Part shown: piece by piece, positions 22,245 to 32,310 of the stretch
Layout: the number at the start of each line of letters is the position of its first letter
Numbering within the stretch: position 1 is the stretch's first letter
NCBI GenBank assembly: GCA_018105865.1
Contig: CM030845.1
Coordinates: 13,917,390-13,981,389 of the forward strand
Direction: 5' to 3'
DNA: 64,000 nucleotides
Source of the DNA: Metaphire vulgaris
Lineage: Eukaryota; Annelida; Clitellata; Crassiclitellata; Megascolecidae
The notes under the pieces: generated by a model
Database searches by the model: none
Seen by the model: the letters and a program-made list of their open reading frames with translations, nothing else
What the model was told of the DNA's origin: nothing
Translations under genes and position numbers: made by a program

Positions 22245-23123
22245 TCATGACAACAGGGTTGTGGTCTGATTCGCAATCAGCTCCTGGTCTAGATTTGCAG
22301 TTTTGACACCATTCCAATATCTTTTGTCGATGAGTATATAATCAATTTGGTTTTTGTGTATTTTGTCTGGAGCTGTCCAAGTGTGCCTTGCTTTTTCTTT
22401 TTGCTCATACCATGTATTTGTTACGAATAAATTTTCTCTCCTGCAGAAATCCACCAGCAGTTGTCCTCCCTTGCTTCTTTTGCCCAAGCCAAAAGGTCCC
22501 ACTATGTCATCTTTTTTTGTTTCCCCAACCTTGGCGTTGAAATCGCCCATTATGATTAGGCAATCTTTGTATTCTTTATGTTCTTTGACGATTGTATCTA
22601 GTTCTTCGTAGAAGGTTTCCTTTATTGATTCTTCTGTATCTTCATTTGGTCCATAGGCTTGTATTACAAGTATATTTCTTGGTTTAGCATGGAGTTTGAC
22701 CAGTATGATTCTCTCCGATATTTTTTGGTGTTATATGATTGTACTTGCAATCTTTTCTCTTAGAATTAGGGCTATGCCCTTTTGATTGTGATTTCCTCCA
22801 GAGTATGTCACTTTATAGTTGTTTTCTTGCCCTGGTATAGACTTTGTGAAATTTCCACATTCTTTCCAAAATGTTTCTGCTATTCCTATTAAATCTAGCT
22901 CCATGGTGTTCATTTCTTGTATTATATTTGCTAATTTACCTGGCTTGTTAAGTCCTCTGACATTCCATGTTCCTACTTTACAGTTTCCTACTTTACAACA
23001 GTTGCTGGATGACAGTGCAGTATTGCCTGTTGTGCCACATCCACTCCACCGGGCTGGATTGGTGATCTTAGTATGATCTGCCCCCCGTTTGCCAAGACTT
23101 GCATTCTTGTTTCGACTATTCAT
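22245..23123 (-). pseudogene. RTE LINE APE-type endonuclease domain
   Basis: The minus strand gives CKVGTWNVRGLNKPGKLANI (N-terminal endonuclease strand with the Asn), DLIGIAETFWKE (the E of the active site) and, after a break near 22735, MGDFNAKVG and TWTAPDKIHKNQIDYILID. The last matches the endonuclease D-x-N and IDYI blocks. The end of the domain (near SDH) passes through a break at 22245. It would nick target DNA for target-primed reverse transcription. Not functional as written. Confidence 0.8.
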
Positions 23124-23367
23124 GACCTTTCTTGGAGGCTCTTAATTGCGACGGGCCCCCAGAATCATCGCAATTGCAATGCCTGAACCATTTTAAACTG
23201 TTGTTCTCATCTGCTTCAGGTTGTTTCTCCAGCTGCCGTTATCCAGAGTGTTTCTGGTGTCCGCCGTCTGAGATAACCCACAACTTGCTGCCATTATTGG
23301 TGGTACCGTTGCCTGCTATTAGCCGTATGTTTTCAGGAAATTGTTCTTACTGAGGGTTTATGTAAAG

Positions 23368-24851
23368 CAGCGGTTCTCAACCTGGGGTACGTGTACCCCA
23401 GGTTGAGAACTGTACGCCAGGAGATTTTCAGGGGTACGCCGTCCCGGGACTGGCGTATGTTAAATTGTTTAGATTGTGAAACTTTGTCATGTACAATTTA
23501 CACGCATGTGTGCGCGTTTACACTGACTGTCATCTCCCCACATTCATACAATCAGTCTGCTCACACACACATAGACCTATGCAGAGTTGCGCTTGGCTGT
23601 TATTCTGGTTTTTGAACTCGAGTGAATGCAGTCAACTCTACTGCTAAGCACCTTCACTGCATGATCCATCGACATACCCTGACCTCCAAGACACTCCCGC
23701 CCGAGTTAAGAGAGGTACTGGACGATGTCGTGAGTATGGTGAACACAATAAAATCTAGTGCTCTCAATGCACAACTTCATCTCCTGTGCCAGAGGTTCGA
23801 TGACTACCTTGAGGGGTTGTTATTCAACATGGAGGTTCAGTGGTTGTCTCTTGGGAACATGCTCTTCAGAGTTGAATCGCTGAAAGAAGAAATGACAAAA
23901 TTCTTCAGCCGAAGTGGCAGCAACACCAAATACTGAGTTCCTGCCGTAAAGCTCACGGATCAAGAATGGCTCCTGAGACTAGCCTACTTGAGTGATATAT
24001 TCACAAGCCTTAATTAGCTGAACAGATCGCTGCAAGGGAGCGTCAAACGGTGATCGATTTTGTTGATAAAGTTCGAGCCTTCACAATGAAGCTTGTACTG
24101 AGGGAAGCCAATGTCAGTGAAGGAAAGTTCACCATGTTCGGCAATGTTGCAACAACACTGAATGAAAAACAATGTTGCAGATATACAACGACAAGTCGAG
24201 TCCACCTCTCCTCCTTGCGGAATGAGTTCCAGAGGTACTTCCCTGATCTGAGCAATCTTGATATGAAGCTGGCGTGCAACTCATTCAGTGTGGATGTCAA
24301 AGCCATTTCTGAATCCATCCAGGAGCATTTCTCCGAGCACTTCATCGACTTCAGCAACGACTCCACTGCGCGAGATGCATTTGACTATCTCTCTCTTTCT
24401 GACAAAGTTCTGATACCGAACGTTTTAGCCTTACCCTGCTGTTGCTGAGGAGCCCATTAATTGTTGCTGATGTTCCCAAGCACCTACCTCTGTGAGGAAG
24501 GGATCTCAGCCGTCATCTCCATGACAATGAAGTTGCGTAGTGCGTACTTGTTGTCAGTGGCGGCGGATCTTCAGTTGGGACTGTCCCAAACCACCACCAG
24601 AATTGAAGCTCTGGTGGCGGCCAGGGAGGCACAACCCTCTCACTGACTCTGATGTGCACATGTGGATTGCAACTGTAGGAATCTATGACTGAAGCTGCGT
24701 GACTTGTCTACGTGTGGATGCAATTTAGCAACTTTTAAATATACATGTACAACTTTATAGTCATCATTTCGAATTGTACTTTGGCGGGGTACGCGTCATA
24801 TTCCAAAACTACCGTGGGGGTACGCTAGGACAAAAAGGTTGAGAACCTCTG
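23368..24851 (+). mobile_element. ZBED5/Charlie-like hAT element
   Basis: Termini CAGCGGTTCTCAACCTGGGG and, on the reverse strand, CAGAGGTTCTCAACCTTTTT. Flanks ATGTAAAG and ATGTACAA agree at the first five positions, an imperfect TSD. It lies in the copia pol gene, only 19 bases from the RTE insertion. It contains a decayed transposase in the plus orientation (see next entry). Length 1.5 kb, so part of the transposase is deleted. Confidence 0.8.
23622..24646 (+). pseudogene. hAT transposase remnant, ZBED5/FAM200-like
   Basis: Three open segments follow one another. Segment one reads HCMIHRHTLTSKTLPPELRE, LDDVVSMVNTIKSSALNAQL and MEVQWLSLGNMLFRVESLKE (23655-23900), the RNase H-fold core with the VRWLSRG-like motif (here VQWLSLG). 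Segment two (24050-24448) reads LREANVSEGKFTMFG and FQRYFPDLSNLDMKLACNSF. Segment three has MLLMFPSTYLCEEGISAVIS then LRSAYLLSVAADLQLGLSQT, the C-terminal dimerisation region. Stops at 23934, 24446 and 24644. The upstream BED finger is missing. No activity is expected. Confidence 0.85.
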
Positions 24852-25058
24852 ATGTACAAAGTAATTTCATGTTCCGTTCATTAGCTCCTTGTTTGAGTCC
24901 ATATAGTATTTTATTCAGTTTGCATACGAGGTTGTCAGCTCCCCGATGATAACCTTCTGGTTGCTTCATGTAAACTTCATGTGACAATTCATCATTCAAA
25001 TAAGCTGCTCCAATGTCATAATGTTTCCCCTTCATTATCTTGTGACCTGCAATTGTTA
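24852..25058 (-). pseudogene. copia pol, front of reverse transcriptase
   Basis: The minus strand reads RLTIAGHKIMKGKHYDIGAA, YLNDELSHEVYMKQPEGYHR and CKLNKILYGLKQGANERNMK. These are the conserved (D)xKxAFLNG, MxQPEGF and YGLKQ blocks of Ty1/copia reverse transcriptases. Typical copia text is FLNG, here YLND. Homology ends upstream at TTAA (25057-25060). It continues downstream across the ZBED5-like hAT and the RTE LINE into 20104-19081. Confidence 0.85.
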
Positions 25059-25060
25059 AC

Positions 25061-25890
25061 CTCTTTACCGTTCAACATGAACCAGACTCGGGTTACATTA
25101 TCGATGCTTAACCATTTACCCCGAGAGGGACTTGTGTAGTATTTTCCATGGCGACAACTAACCGTTTCACATGAGTCTGGCTCGTTATAATATATATGGG
25201 TTTGGTATCCACTTGTTCACCAGATGGCACTTATTTTTGAATATTTATGCTGTTAGCTCTATAAAATTGATACTTTTCTGACCCCTTGGACTTTGCTTTG
25301 AATGGCAGTGACTTGGCGACTAGAGATTCATTGCCCATAAAGTGGGGATAAGTAGCCTGAAAGCAAAGGCAAATCTTAATAGAATAAAAGCTATTTTGAG
25401 GTGTCTGGTCATAGTTGAATGGAATTGTACAGTGTTGAACCAGAATTGCCTTGGTTCTAGTGAGCAGCCTGTCACTTTCGTTTGTAAAACCTTATTCTTT
25501 CAATCTCCAAGTAGAAATTCAATTATTGAGGACGTAAAGTGATAAAGAGACCTTTATATCAATTTTTTTCAGTTTTCTTAGTTTCTACGCTTCAAATCAG
25601 AAGCATTTAAAATATTTTGAAGTAATGCGTTGCTGTACTAAAATAAATGGCTGCCATGGCAACGGATTTAAAAAATTTAATGTATGGTAAAGAGTTTAAT
25701 AACTGGGCCAATCCTGTTCCTCCTCTATATGTCAGATTTACAATGACTTGTAAAAGTGGCATGGTCTGTCAGCCCATATGCATGCGGACAACACTCAGGT
25801 TAACAGGGTCTGCAAGTCAGCAGATACTGACCTTCTCTCTAATTAGATGAGTAGTTGCAATAAGGAGATAGTTGATTGACTAAATCAAAT
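25061..25890. other. AT-rich unassigned sequence, possible truncated DNA element at left edge
   Basis: TTAACCTCTTTACCGTTCAA starts exactly where copia homology stops. Two related blocks (GAACCAGACTCGG near 25080 and CATGAGTCTGGCTCG near 25170) lie close by, which could be the end of a TTAA-targeting element. I found no matching right end. The rest has no gene that I recognise. Confidence 0.3.
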
Positions 25891-26739
25891 CGCCTGCAAC
25901 TTAATGTCAACAAAATGGAGATTTTTGCGGTGCTCCACCACATGTCCCCAATTCCAGATTCCATCCACTATGATCCGCATTGAGTCTGAAAACATTGCTC
26001 CAAGAGCTTGTGTTTGTAACCTCAGTGCATATCTTGACTGCGATGTTTCCATGACAACACTTTCTTGATTTATCAGCAGCGTTTGATTGTGTCGATCATG
26101 ATCTTCTAATAAAAAGGCTTGATCAACAGTTTGGCCTTAGAGACAACGTTCTTCACTGGATTAAATCTGAACTGATGGAACTCACCTCCAGGGTGATCTA
26201 TGGCGGAAAGACCTCTGATCCAGTAAGAGTTCGCTGGGGAGTACCTCAGGGGTCTATCCTAGGCCCTTTGCTGTTTGTGCTGTTTCTCAGTGATCTTGAA
26301 GATGTCCTACTGTTACACCAGCTGAAACATCACATTTATGCCGATGACATACAACTACAGGGTGTAAAAGTGAAAAGTGCCCCCTTTATGATATTTAATA
26401 TCTCGGCCGCGTGTGTAGCAATGTCAATAAAATTTATAGGCCATATACTTGGGAATGTTTCTGATGTAATTGCCAAATTTCATGCTGATATCCCCACTTC
26501 CCCCCCCACAAATCGCGCCCTGCCGGTGGCCGCTACCAAAGTTTGGAATATTCTGCCGTCTTCAGCAACTATGGCAAAGACACTAGAAGCATTTAAACGA
26601 GAACTGAAAACTGCTCTGTTTGTCTGTAGTTTTCCAGAACATTGATTTATGCTGTCAGATATACTAAATTTTCAACTTTTTAGGTGTCCTAGCAGTACTT
26701 CTATGATATGCCACCCTAATCAGTTCCTGATTATTACTG

Positions 26740-26780
<41 letters not shown>
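25890..26780 (+). pseudogene. LINE with reverse transcriptase fused to C-terminus by internal deletion
   Basis: The plus strand reads LSAAFDCVDHDLLIKRLDQQ (about 26065-26125). One open frame (26175-26645) follows: VRWGVPQGSILGPLLFVLFL, HHIYADDIQLQG, then unrelated text KVKSAPFMIFNISAACVAMS, then NRALPVAATKVWNILPSSAT and FKRELKTALF. Normally about 250 residues separate YADD from the WN(x)LP block, so an internal deletion with filler rejoined them in frame. The tail of ATT units is at 26743-26780. 5'-truncated; upstream part (25890-26060) decayed. Confidence 0.75.
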
Positions 26781-27322
26781 ACATTCCGAAAGTTGCTGAT
26801 TTTGCTACAGGAGCAAATACTTTATCATACTGTTCGTCTAATTTTTGTTAGAAACCATCAGGTACTAGACAAGCCTTGCACCTTGTGATATTTCATTTTT
26901 TGCCTGTTTTGGCTTTATAGGCCCATTTACTGCCTATGGTTAATTTTCCATCAGGAAGTTATGTTAATTTAAGTTTCATTTTGCAGAGATGTAGCAAGTA
27001 CACAATGCTTCAAGTACAAGTAAAAGTACAAGTACCTAGCCTCCGAGTACAAGTACAAGTACAAGTACTTGCATTCCAAAAACTCCGAGTACAAGTACAA
27101 GTACCTGGCCTCCGAGTACAAGTACAAGTACAAGTACCTGGCCTCCAAAGTACAAGTACAAGTACTGAAGATTACTGTGGTAACTAATCCATAAGACTGC
27201 GAGTACAAGTATAAGTAGCGAAGCCTCAAGTACAAGTACCGATCCTCATAGCCAAATACAAACAGCAAGTAGGCCTACACTTTATTAACGGGTAGCTGTT
27301 TGTCACGGTTATTCAATAAAAT

Positions 27323-27562
27323 GGTGCTAGAACAAAATGTCCGAGGACAAAATGTCACGAAAAAATGTGACGGACAAAATGTCATGGGGACAAAATGTCA
27401 GCGGAAAAAAGTCAGCGGACAAAATGGTATCCTAACCTAACCCTAACACTAACCCTAAGCCTAAACTGTGACATTTTGTCCGCTGACATTTTGTCCTCAT
27501 GATATTTTGTACATGACATTTTGTCCGTGACATTTTGTCCTCGGACATTTTGTCCGGCCACG
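27323..27562. mobile_element. Foldback element with telomere-like spacer, 8-bp TSD
   Basis: Direct repeats AATAAAAT at 27315-27322 and 27563-27570 bound two inverted arms of about 100 bp. The arms consist of GGACAAAATGTC-type units, and the spacer (27429-27470) reads CCTAACCCTAACACTAACCC. Termini GGTGCTAGAACAAAATGTCC and, on the reverse strand, CGTGGCCGGACAAAATGTCC. Noncoding. The 8-bp duplication suggests hAT-type mobilisation. It lies inside the AAGTAC hAT element. Confidence 0.75.
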
Positions 27563-27570
27563 AATAAAAT

Positions 27571-27930
27571 TGACACTATTAGCATCTAAATATCATCACA
27601 GTGGCACTTAAAAAATTAGAGATGATAGTCTTGCATCAGTCATATTAGCCCTATGCGGTCTCGCGATCAAGCCAGCTTGGCTAAATACGCGTTGAATTGG
27701 TGCACTAGAAGCAGGCACACTAAGGGCTCTAATGGCTGCATTATACAGCCTGTTAACTCCTTTCTATTAACTTCACTGTTCCAAAATACAATGGTATCTG
27801 TGGCTTCATCATACATATTGTTGAGTTCCAGGTACTTGGCTATCTGTGAGGATGTGCTTGTCATCAAAGGAACATCATTACTGGTATCCTTGAAGTACAT
27901 GTAACCAGAGATGTAGCAAGTACACAATGC
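27571..27930 (-). pseudogene. hAT transposase C-terminal dimerisation domain remnant
   Basis: The minus strand opens with STSSQIAKYLELNNMYDEAT, TIVFWNSEVNRKELTG (27850-27740) and, after one frameshift near 27720, reads RALSVPASSAPIQRVFSQAG then LIARPHRANMTDARLSSLIF. This is the hAT C-terminal dimerisation motif (PASSAPxERVFSxAG...RxxM). Residues that differ from the usual motif are few (Q for E). It is most likely the host element's own transposase. The catalytic RNase H core is missing. Confidence 0.8.
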
Positions 27931-28286
27931 TTCAAGTACAAGTACAAGTACAAGTACCTGGCCTCCAGTACAAGTACAAGTACAAGTACTTGCATTCCAA
28001 AAACTCTCACTTAACTACATGGATTTTGAAAATTAGTACAAGTACAAGTGCAGTACATGGCCTCCAAGTACAAGTACAAGTACAAGTACTCAAAATTTGT
28101 ACTGGTTACAACTATAAGTACAAGTACAAAGTACTACATCTCTGTCATTTTGTATAAATAACAACGTTTTTTAAACTGATACAAGCACAGGACTGACTAC
28201 AAAATGAATATATGAACTAATTTAATAACGTTTGAGTATTTGTGCTGCGGGTCAGTAGCACAAAGGCGACTGTTTGTTGACCAGTC

Positions 28287-30254
28287 ATGGTTGCAATCTA
28301 CAGACCAGGGTCTCAACGTGTCTGTGAGCGATTTTATGAGGAATTTACGCTACTTCTTGAGTCTCTTGCGACTTATAATTGTGTGTTTTATGTCGCTGGG
28401 GATCTTAATATACATTTGGAGAAGCCTGCGGACAGTGCCTGTCAAAGATTAAACCAGATCTTGGGAGAATTCAACCTGCGGCAATATGTTGATGAACCTA
28501 CTCACGAACTTGGTGGACTGCTGGATGTTGTGATTGGACCGTGTGACTTGGCGCCGCTCAAGACTGTAGTTGAGGAAACGGGCTTATCTGATCATAAGCT
28601 TGTATGTTGGTCAGCACGTGCTGTACAGCCTCCCCCGGAGTTTAAAGTAGTCAAGCGGAGGAACTGGAAGAATTTCGATCAGAACCTCTTCATATTGCGT
28701 ATTAAAGAATCTGAGCTCTGTTTATGGATCGGACATGAGAAGACGGCATCGCAGCTGGCGGAACTTTATCACTCTGTTATAGTGCAAATACTCGATGAAT
28801 TAGCCCCAGTGACCAAGATGAGGGTTCGTGTTCGCCCTCACTGCCTGTTCTATGATGAGGAGTGCAGACAGGCGCGCAGAACAGTGTGGCGTGCAGAGCG
28901 GGCTTATAGAAGATCCAAAGGTACTGCTATGGAAGATGAACCGCGAAAATCTCTGAACTCCACTCTTAAATCAAGAAGGTGCCTGGTGAAACAAAAAGGC
29001 CGGAGATACTGGAAGGGGTTGCTGCAGTCAGCACATGACGATACGAGGGGAACTTGGAAGGCTCTCAATTCGCTCCTTGGTGAGAGTAGAGAGGGCTCAG
29101 CTCTATGCCCCGAATTCAGTGCTGAGGATTATCACTGCTACATTGATGACAAGATCAGAGGAATACGAGAAAAGACTGCGAGTGCGGGATCGGCATCTTT
29201 CTCTAACTATAACGGTCCGTGTCTCACTGCTTTCTCCAACCCGACGCTGGAAGAAGTAATTGTCTCCGTGCGTTCGTCACCGAATAAGCAGTGTGCCTCT
29301 GACCCGCTGCCTCTGTGGCTCTTGAAGGAGTCCATTGTTGTACTGGCGCCATTCCTGACGATGCTTATGGCTGTCTCTCTGGAATCAGGAGAATTTCCAA
29401 CAACTTGGAAGCATGCGATCATTACTCCGCACCTGAAACGGTCGGGACTTGACCAGTCTGATGTCTCCAATTATAGACCGGTCTCCAACCTCCCTTTTCT
29501 AGCCAAGCTACTAGAGAGGATTGTCAACAAGCGGATGGTCAGTTTTCTGAGTGTGAATGGACTGATGCCGCAACAACAATCAGCCTATCGTCGTGGACAC
29601 TCCACTGAAACAGCCATTCTGAAAATATTCAGTGACCTGGTGGATGCGACTGCAAATGGGCGAGTTGCACTTCTCTGCCTGCTCGATCTTTCGGCTGCTT
29701 TTGACACAGTCAATCATCAGATTCTCATCCGTCGGCTTGAAACATCGTATGGATTGGCAGGCCAGTCACTTCAGTGGATGAGGAGCTACCTCATCGGAAG
29801 AACACAAGCTGTATGGTGTAATGGTCTAATGTCTCAGAAGAGCCAAGTCCACCATGGAGTTCCGCAAGGATCAGTCCTGAGTCCCTTACTTTTCATCTTA
29901 TACGTTGCGAACATTAGCTCAATCGTCAAGGCTTTTGGCTTGTCATCGCACTCCTATGCTGACGATGGGCAAATTTATTCCTCGTGCATGCCGTCGGATA
30001 CAGAGCGACTTCGGATGTCCTTCACGAATTGCATATCTGCAATCATCAGATGGACAGAAGAAAATCGTCTGGCATTGAATCCGGACAAGACGGAATTCCT
30101 CTGGATCAGCACTCCAGGAAGAAGGAAGTTGTTGAGTCGAGTCCCTTTCACTGTGGGTGATGCCACTATTGTTCCTGTGGCGAGTGTGCGTCTCTTAGGT
30201 GTGCTTTTGGACGAAACGCTATCGTTTGATGCACACACCAACAACGTTATCTGA
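28287..30254 (+). CDS. LINE ORF2: endonuclease end, linker and reverse transcriptase
   Basis: Residues in order: GDLNIHLEKP (about 37, endonuclease D-x-N) and GLSDHKLVCW (97, SDH). Then DEECRQARRTVWRAERAYR (linker, about 190) and DPLPLWLLKESIVVLAPFL (340). Then SNYRPVSNLPFLAKLLERI (393), LLDLSAAFDTVNHQILIRRL (464), HHGVPQGSVLSPLLFILYVA (521) and HSYADDGQIYSS (555). All three catalytic aspartates are present; the residue after YADD is G where relatives have V, I or T. The first ATG is internal to the endonuclease and not a true start. The frame ends at a stop at 30252-30254, shortly before the C-terminal region, so a frameshift is likely there. Confidence 0.85.
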   Translation: MVAIYRPGSQRVCERFYEEFTLLLESLATYNCVFYVAGDLNIHLEKPADSACQRLNQILGEFNLRQYVDEPTHELGGLLDVVIGPCDLAPLKTVVEETGLSDHKLVCWSARAVQPPPEFKVVKRRNWKNFDQNLFILRIKESELCLWIGHEKTASQLAELYHSVIVQILDELAPVTKMRVRVRPHCLFYDEECRQARRTVWRAERAYRRSKGTAMEDEPRKSLNSTLKSRRCLVKQKGRRYWKGLLQSAHDDTRGTWKALNSLLGESREGSALCPEFSAEDYHCYIDDKIRGIREKTASAGSASFSNYNGPCLTAFSNPTLEEVIVSVRSSPNKQCASDPLPLWLLKESIVVLAPFLTMLMAVSLESGEFPTTWKHAIITPHLKRSGLDQSDVSNYRPVSNLPFLAKLLERIVNKRMVSFLSVNGLMPQQQSAYRRGHSTETAILKIFSDLVDATANGRVALLCLLDLSAAFDTVNHQILIRRLETSYGLAGQSLQWMRSYLIGRTQAVWCNGLMSQKSQVHHGVPQGSVLSPLLFILYVANISSIVKAFGLSSHSYADDGQIYSSCMPSDTERLRMSFTNCISAIIRWTEENRLALNPDKTEFLWISTPGRRKLLSRVPFTVGDATIVPVASVRLLGVLLDETLSFDAHTNNVI

Positions 30255-30305
30255 TGCTGTCATTACCAGATACAGAGGGTCAAGCTGGTTCGGCGCTATC
30301 TAACG

Positions 30306-30815
30306 GTGAGTGCGGCCGTTCAGCTTGTACAGGCCTTCTTGTCAAGAATGGACTATTGTAACAGTGTCCTGCTAGGCCTACTGGAAAACAAGCTAAATCG
30401 ACTTCAGTCCGTACTGAATCTGGCTGCACGAGTGGTCATCGGTTGTCGCTGGAATGACCACATCACGCCACTGCTGAGAGACCGCCTCCACTGGTTACGC
30501 GTTCAACAGCATATTGTTTTCAAGTGTTGTTGGCTCACTTTCCGAGCCCTTTATGACCCACACTGCCCAGAATATCTGAGTGCGCTGGTGCAGCGAACGA
30601 CGTCAAATGAGTCGAGAATGAAGCTTCGGTCGAGTCATCGAGTCCTGCTGCTTGTCCCTCCTCCGTCAAAGACCTCCAAGTTTGGAGAAAGGTCATTCTC
30701 CAAAGGGAATCCGTTACTTTGGAACTCGTTACCTGACGTTGTGTCGGAAGCTGTCTCTGCGGAATCCTTTCTTAGGAACTTAAAAACACACTTATTTAAT
30801 ATCGGATTTTATTGA
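30306..30815 (+). CDS. LINE ORF2 C-terminal region, separate frame
   Basis: It reads AFLSRMDYCNSVLLGLLENK, LNLAARVVIGCRWNDHITPL, LHWLRVQQHIVFKCCWLTFR, LLLVPPPSKTSKFGERSFSK and GNPLLWNSLPDVVSEAVSAE. This is the conserved ORF2 tail seen in at least eight other copies here. It follows the reverse transcriptase frame after about 50 bases. In an intact copy the two would be one ORF. Confidence 0.85.
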   Translation: MSAAVQLVQAFLSRMDYCNSVLLGLLENKLNRLQSVLNLAARVVIGCRWNDHITPLLRDRLHWLRVQQHIVFKCCWLTFRALYDPHCPEYLSALVQRTTSNESRMKLRSSHRVLLLVPPPSKTSKFGERSFSKGNPLLWNSLPDVVSEAVSAESFLRNLKTHLFNIGFY

Positions 30816-30971
30816 TAGAATTATGTCAAAGCGCTTTTGTCGTAGGCCTTAGCCTTGTTTACTGCGCTGGAGAAATTGTCTAGAAATAATAATAATAATA
30901 ATAATGAAACTTTGTACTTCGCTATCCATTGCACTGATTCTTGAATTTGACAAGCTGGTTTAAATGTTTTT

Positions 30972-32310
30972 GGTGAGCCTAACTTCTGTAATCGGTAAAG
31001 TTATGGAAAGTTATGGAAAAAATACTGAAAGAGAGCATTTTGGAACATTTGACTAGGCATAAAATTGTTAAAGATGGTCAGCACGGATTTACAAAGGGGC
31101 GTTCATGCCTGACCAACCTGTTGGACTTTCTGGAGGAGGTTTTTGATAAGCTAGATGAGGGCAAGGCAGTAGACATAATATATTTAGATTTTGCCAAAGC
31201 TTTCGATAAAGTAAACCCCACATAAGGCTGGCTGCCAAACTGAAGTCCTGTGGAATAAGGGGCAATATTCTCAGATGGATTGAAAATTGGTTGAAGGGAA
31301 GAAGACAGAAGGTTGGCATTAGGGGAGGCCATTCGCAATGGGCAAGAGTTATTAGTGGAGTGCCTCAGGGCTCAGTGCTTGGGCCATTGCTTTTTCTAAT
31401 ATATATATACCGGTAAATGATATCGATGAAGAATTACTGTCCAAAATTTCAAAGTTTGCCGATGATACAAAGATATGCAGAAATATAGACTCGGAGGATG
31501 ATGCAAAAATTTTACAAGAAGATCTAAGGAAATTGTTTCAGTGGTCTGAGGATTGGCAGATACTTTTCAACATTGATAAATGTTCTGTAATGCATGTTGG
31601 GAAATCTAATAATGGTAATGAATATTCTTTAGGGGGGAAGGTTCTAACCACAACAGAAATAGAAAGGGACTTGGGGGTAATCATCCATAGAAGTATGAAT
31701 CCATCTCACCAATGCATGGAGGCAGCAAAAAAGGGAAACCAAATGTTGGGAATGGTGAAAAGGACAATAGTGAGTCGAGACAAAGATATAATCATAAAAC
31801 TTTATAAGACATTAGTAAGGCCTCATCTAGAATACTGTGTTCAGGCTTGGAATCCATTCTTGAAAAAAGATATAGAGCTTTTAGAAAAAGTGCAAAGACG
31901 AGCAAACGAAGATGGTCAATGGGTGCCATAATTTAAGCTACGAAAAAAGACTTCAATATTGTGGACTGACAACATTAGAAAGGAGAAGAGAGAGAGGGGA
32001 TTTGATAGAAACATACAAAATAATGACTGGTAAAGTAGATGTGCCATGCGATTCGATTATAGCAGCACAAGAGGCCACAAGTGCAAATTGTTTAAGCAGA
32101 GGGTGGGTCCAAGAAAGAAAAATTTTTTTAGTGTAAGGGCTGTGGACAAATGGAACAGTTTGGATGAGGCGGGAGTGACAGTTGAAACAGTAAACGGATT
32201 CAAAGGCTATCTCGATAAACTAGGTTATTGAATGCAGATGGTTACATCAGTGGTTTTCACACAGGCTTCTAGCCTCCTAAACCACTTAAAATCACATTAT
32301 TATTATTATT
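30972..32310 (+). pseudogene. 5'-truncated CR1-like LINE
   Basis: The plus strand reads TSVIGKVMEKILKESILEHL, DGQHGFTKGRSCLTNLLDFL and IIYLDFAKAFDKV. Next is GVPQGSVLGPLLFLIYI (31355-31405), interrupted by a short ATATATATA, then FADDTKICRNIDSEDDAKI (31456-31510). Then come NIDKCSVMHVGKSNNG, GVIIHRSMNPSHQCMEAAKK and RPHLEYCVQAWNPFLKKDIE. The 3' end AGCCTCCTAAACCACTTAAA ends in ATT units (32297-32310). Frameshifts near 31225, 31410, 31900 and 32050. Sibling of the split copy 1273-2074/9274-9640. Confidence 0.85.

Larger units (their letters stand above)
20117..23336 (-). mobile_element. RTE-type LINE, apparently full length, 12-bp TSD
   Basis: A 3.2 kb insertion is flanked by identical GAAATTGTTCTT (20105-20116 and 23337-23348) inside the copia pol. 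On the minus strand the endonuclease region lies at about 23120-22245 and the reverse transcriptase at 21793-20543, followed by a C-terminal region to 20135. The 3' end is short and ATGATG-like (20117-20128), as in RTE elements, which lack long poly-A tails. Lesions: frame breaks near 22735, 22245 and 21820 and a stop near 20540, so it is no longer autonomous. Confidence 0.9.
26984..28144 (-). mobile_element. hAT element with AAGTAC hexamer arrays, perfect 8-bp TSD
   Basis: Flanked by TCATTTTG at 26976-26983 and 28145-28152. Termini CAGAGATGTAGCAAGTAC and, on the reverse strand, CAGAGATGTAGTACTTTG. The arrays at 27005-27240 and 27915-28130 are built of AAGTAC units, broken by short spacers such as CTGGCCTCC. 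The middle holds a transposase C-terminal remnant (minus strand) and a nested 240-bp foldback element. A second left-type terminus at 27906 opens a 239-bp unit that shares the right end. Confidence 0.9.
28220..30904 (+). mobile_element. 5'-truncated CR1/L2-like LINE, best preserved in the window
   Basis: About 2.7 kb running from the middle of the endonuclease to a TAA tail (30888-30904). It has a 655-codon frame followed, after about 50 bases with a frameshift, by a 170-codon frame. The last 300 bases are almost identical to 11118-11487. The 3' end is ACTGCGCTGGAGAAATTGTC + TAG + TAA units. The 5' edge is approximate and no TSD was identified. Confidence 0.85.

Noticed and set aside
25057..25200. 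piggyBac-type element starting at TTAA
   Set aside because: A TTAA is present at the break in copia homology, but no inverted partner end with TTAA was found.
27429..27470. An interstitial telomere
   Set aside because: Only about 35 bases of degenerate CCTAA units, sited as the spacer of a foldback element with a TSD.
26990..28140. Plain GTACAA-type microsatellites
   Set aside because: The arrays are bounded by transposon termini and TSDs and are broken by conserved spacers, so they are subterminal parts of an element.
27906..28144. An independent 239-bp hAT MITE
   Set aside because: Flanks CATGTAAC and TCATTTTG do not match, while the outer pair has a perfect duplication, so it is treated as an internal feature.
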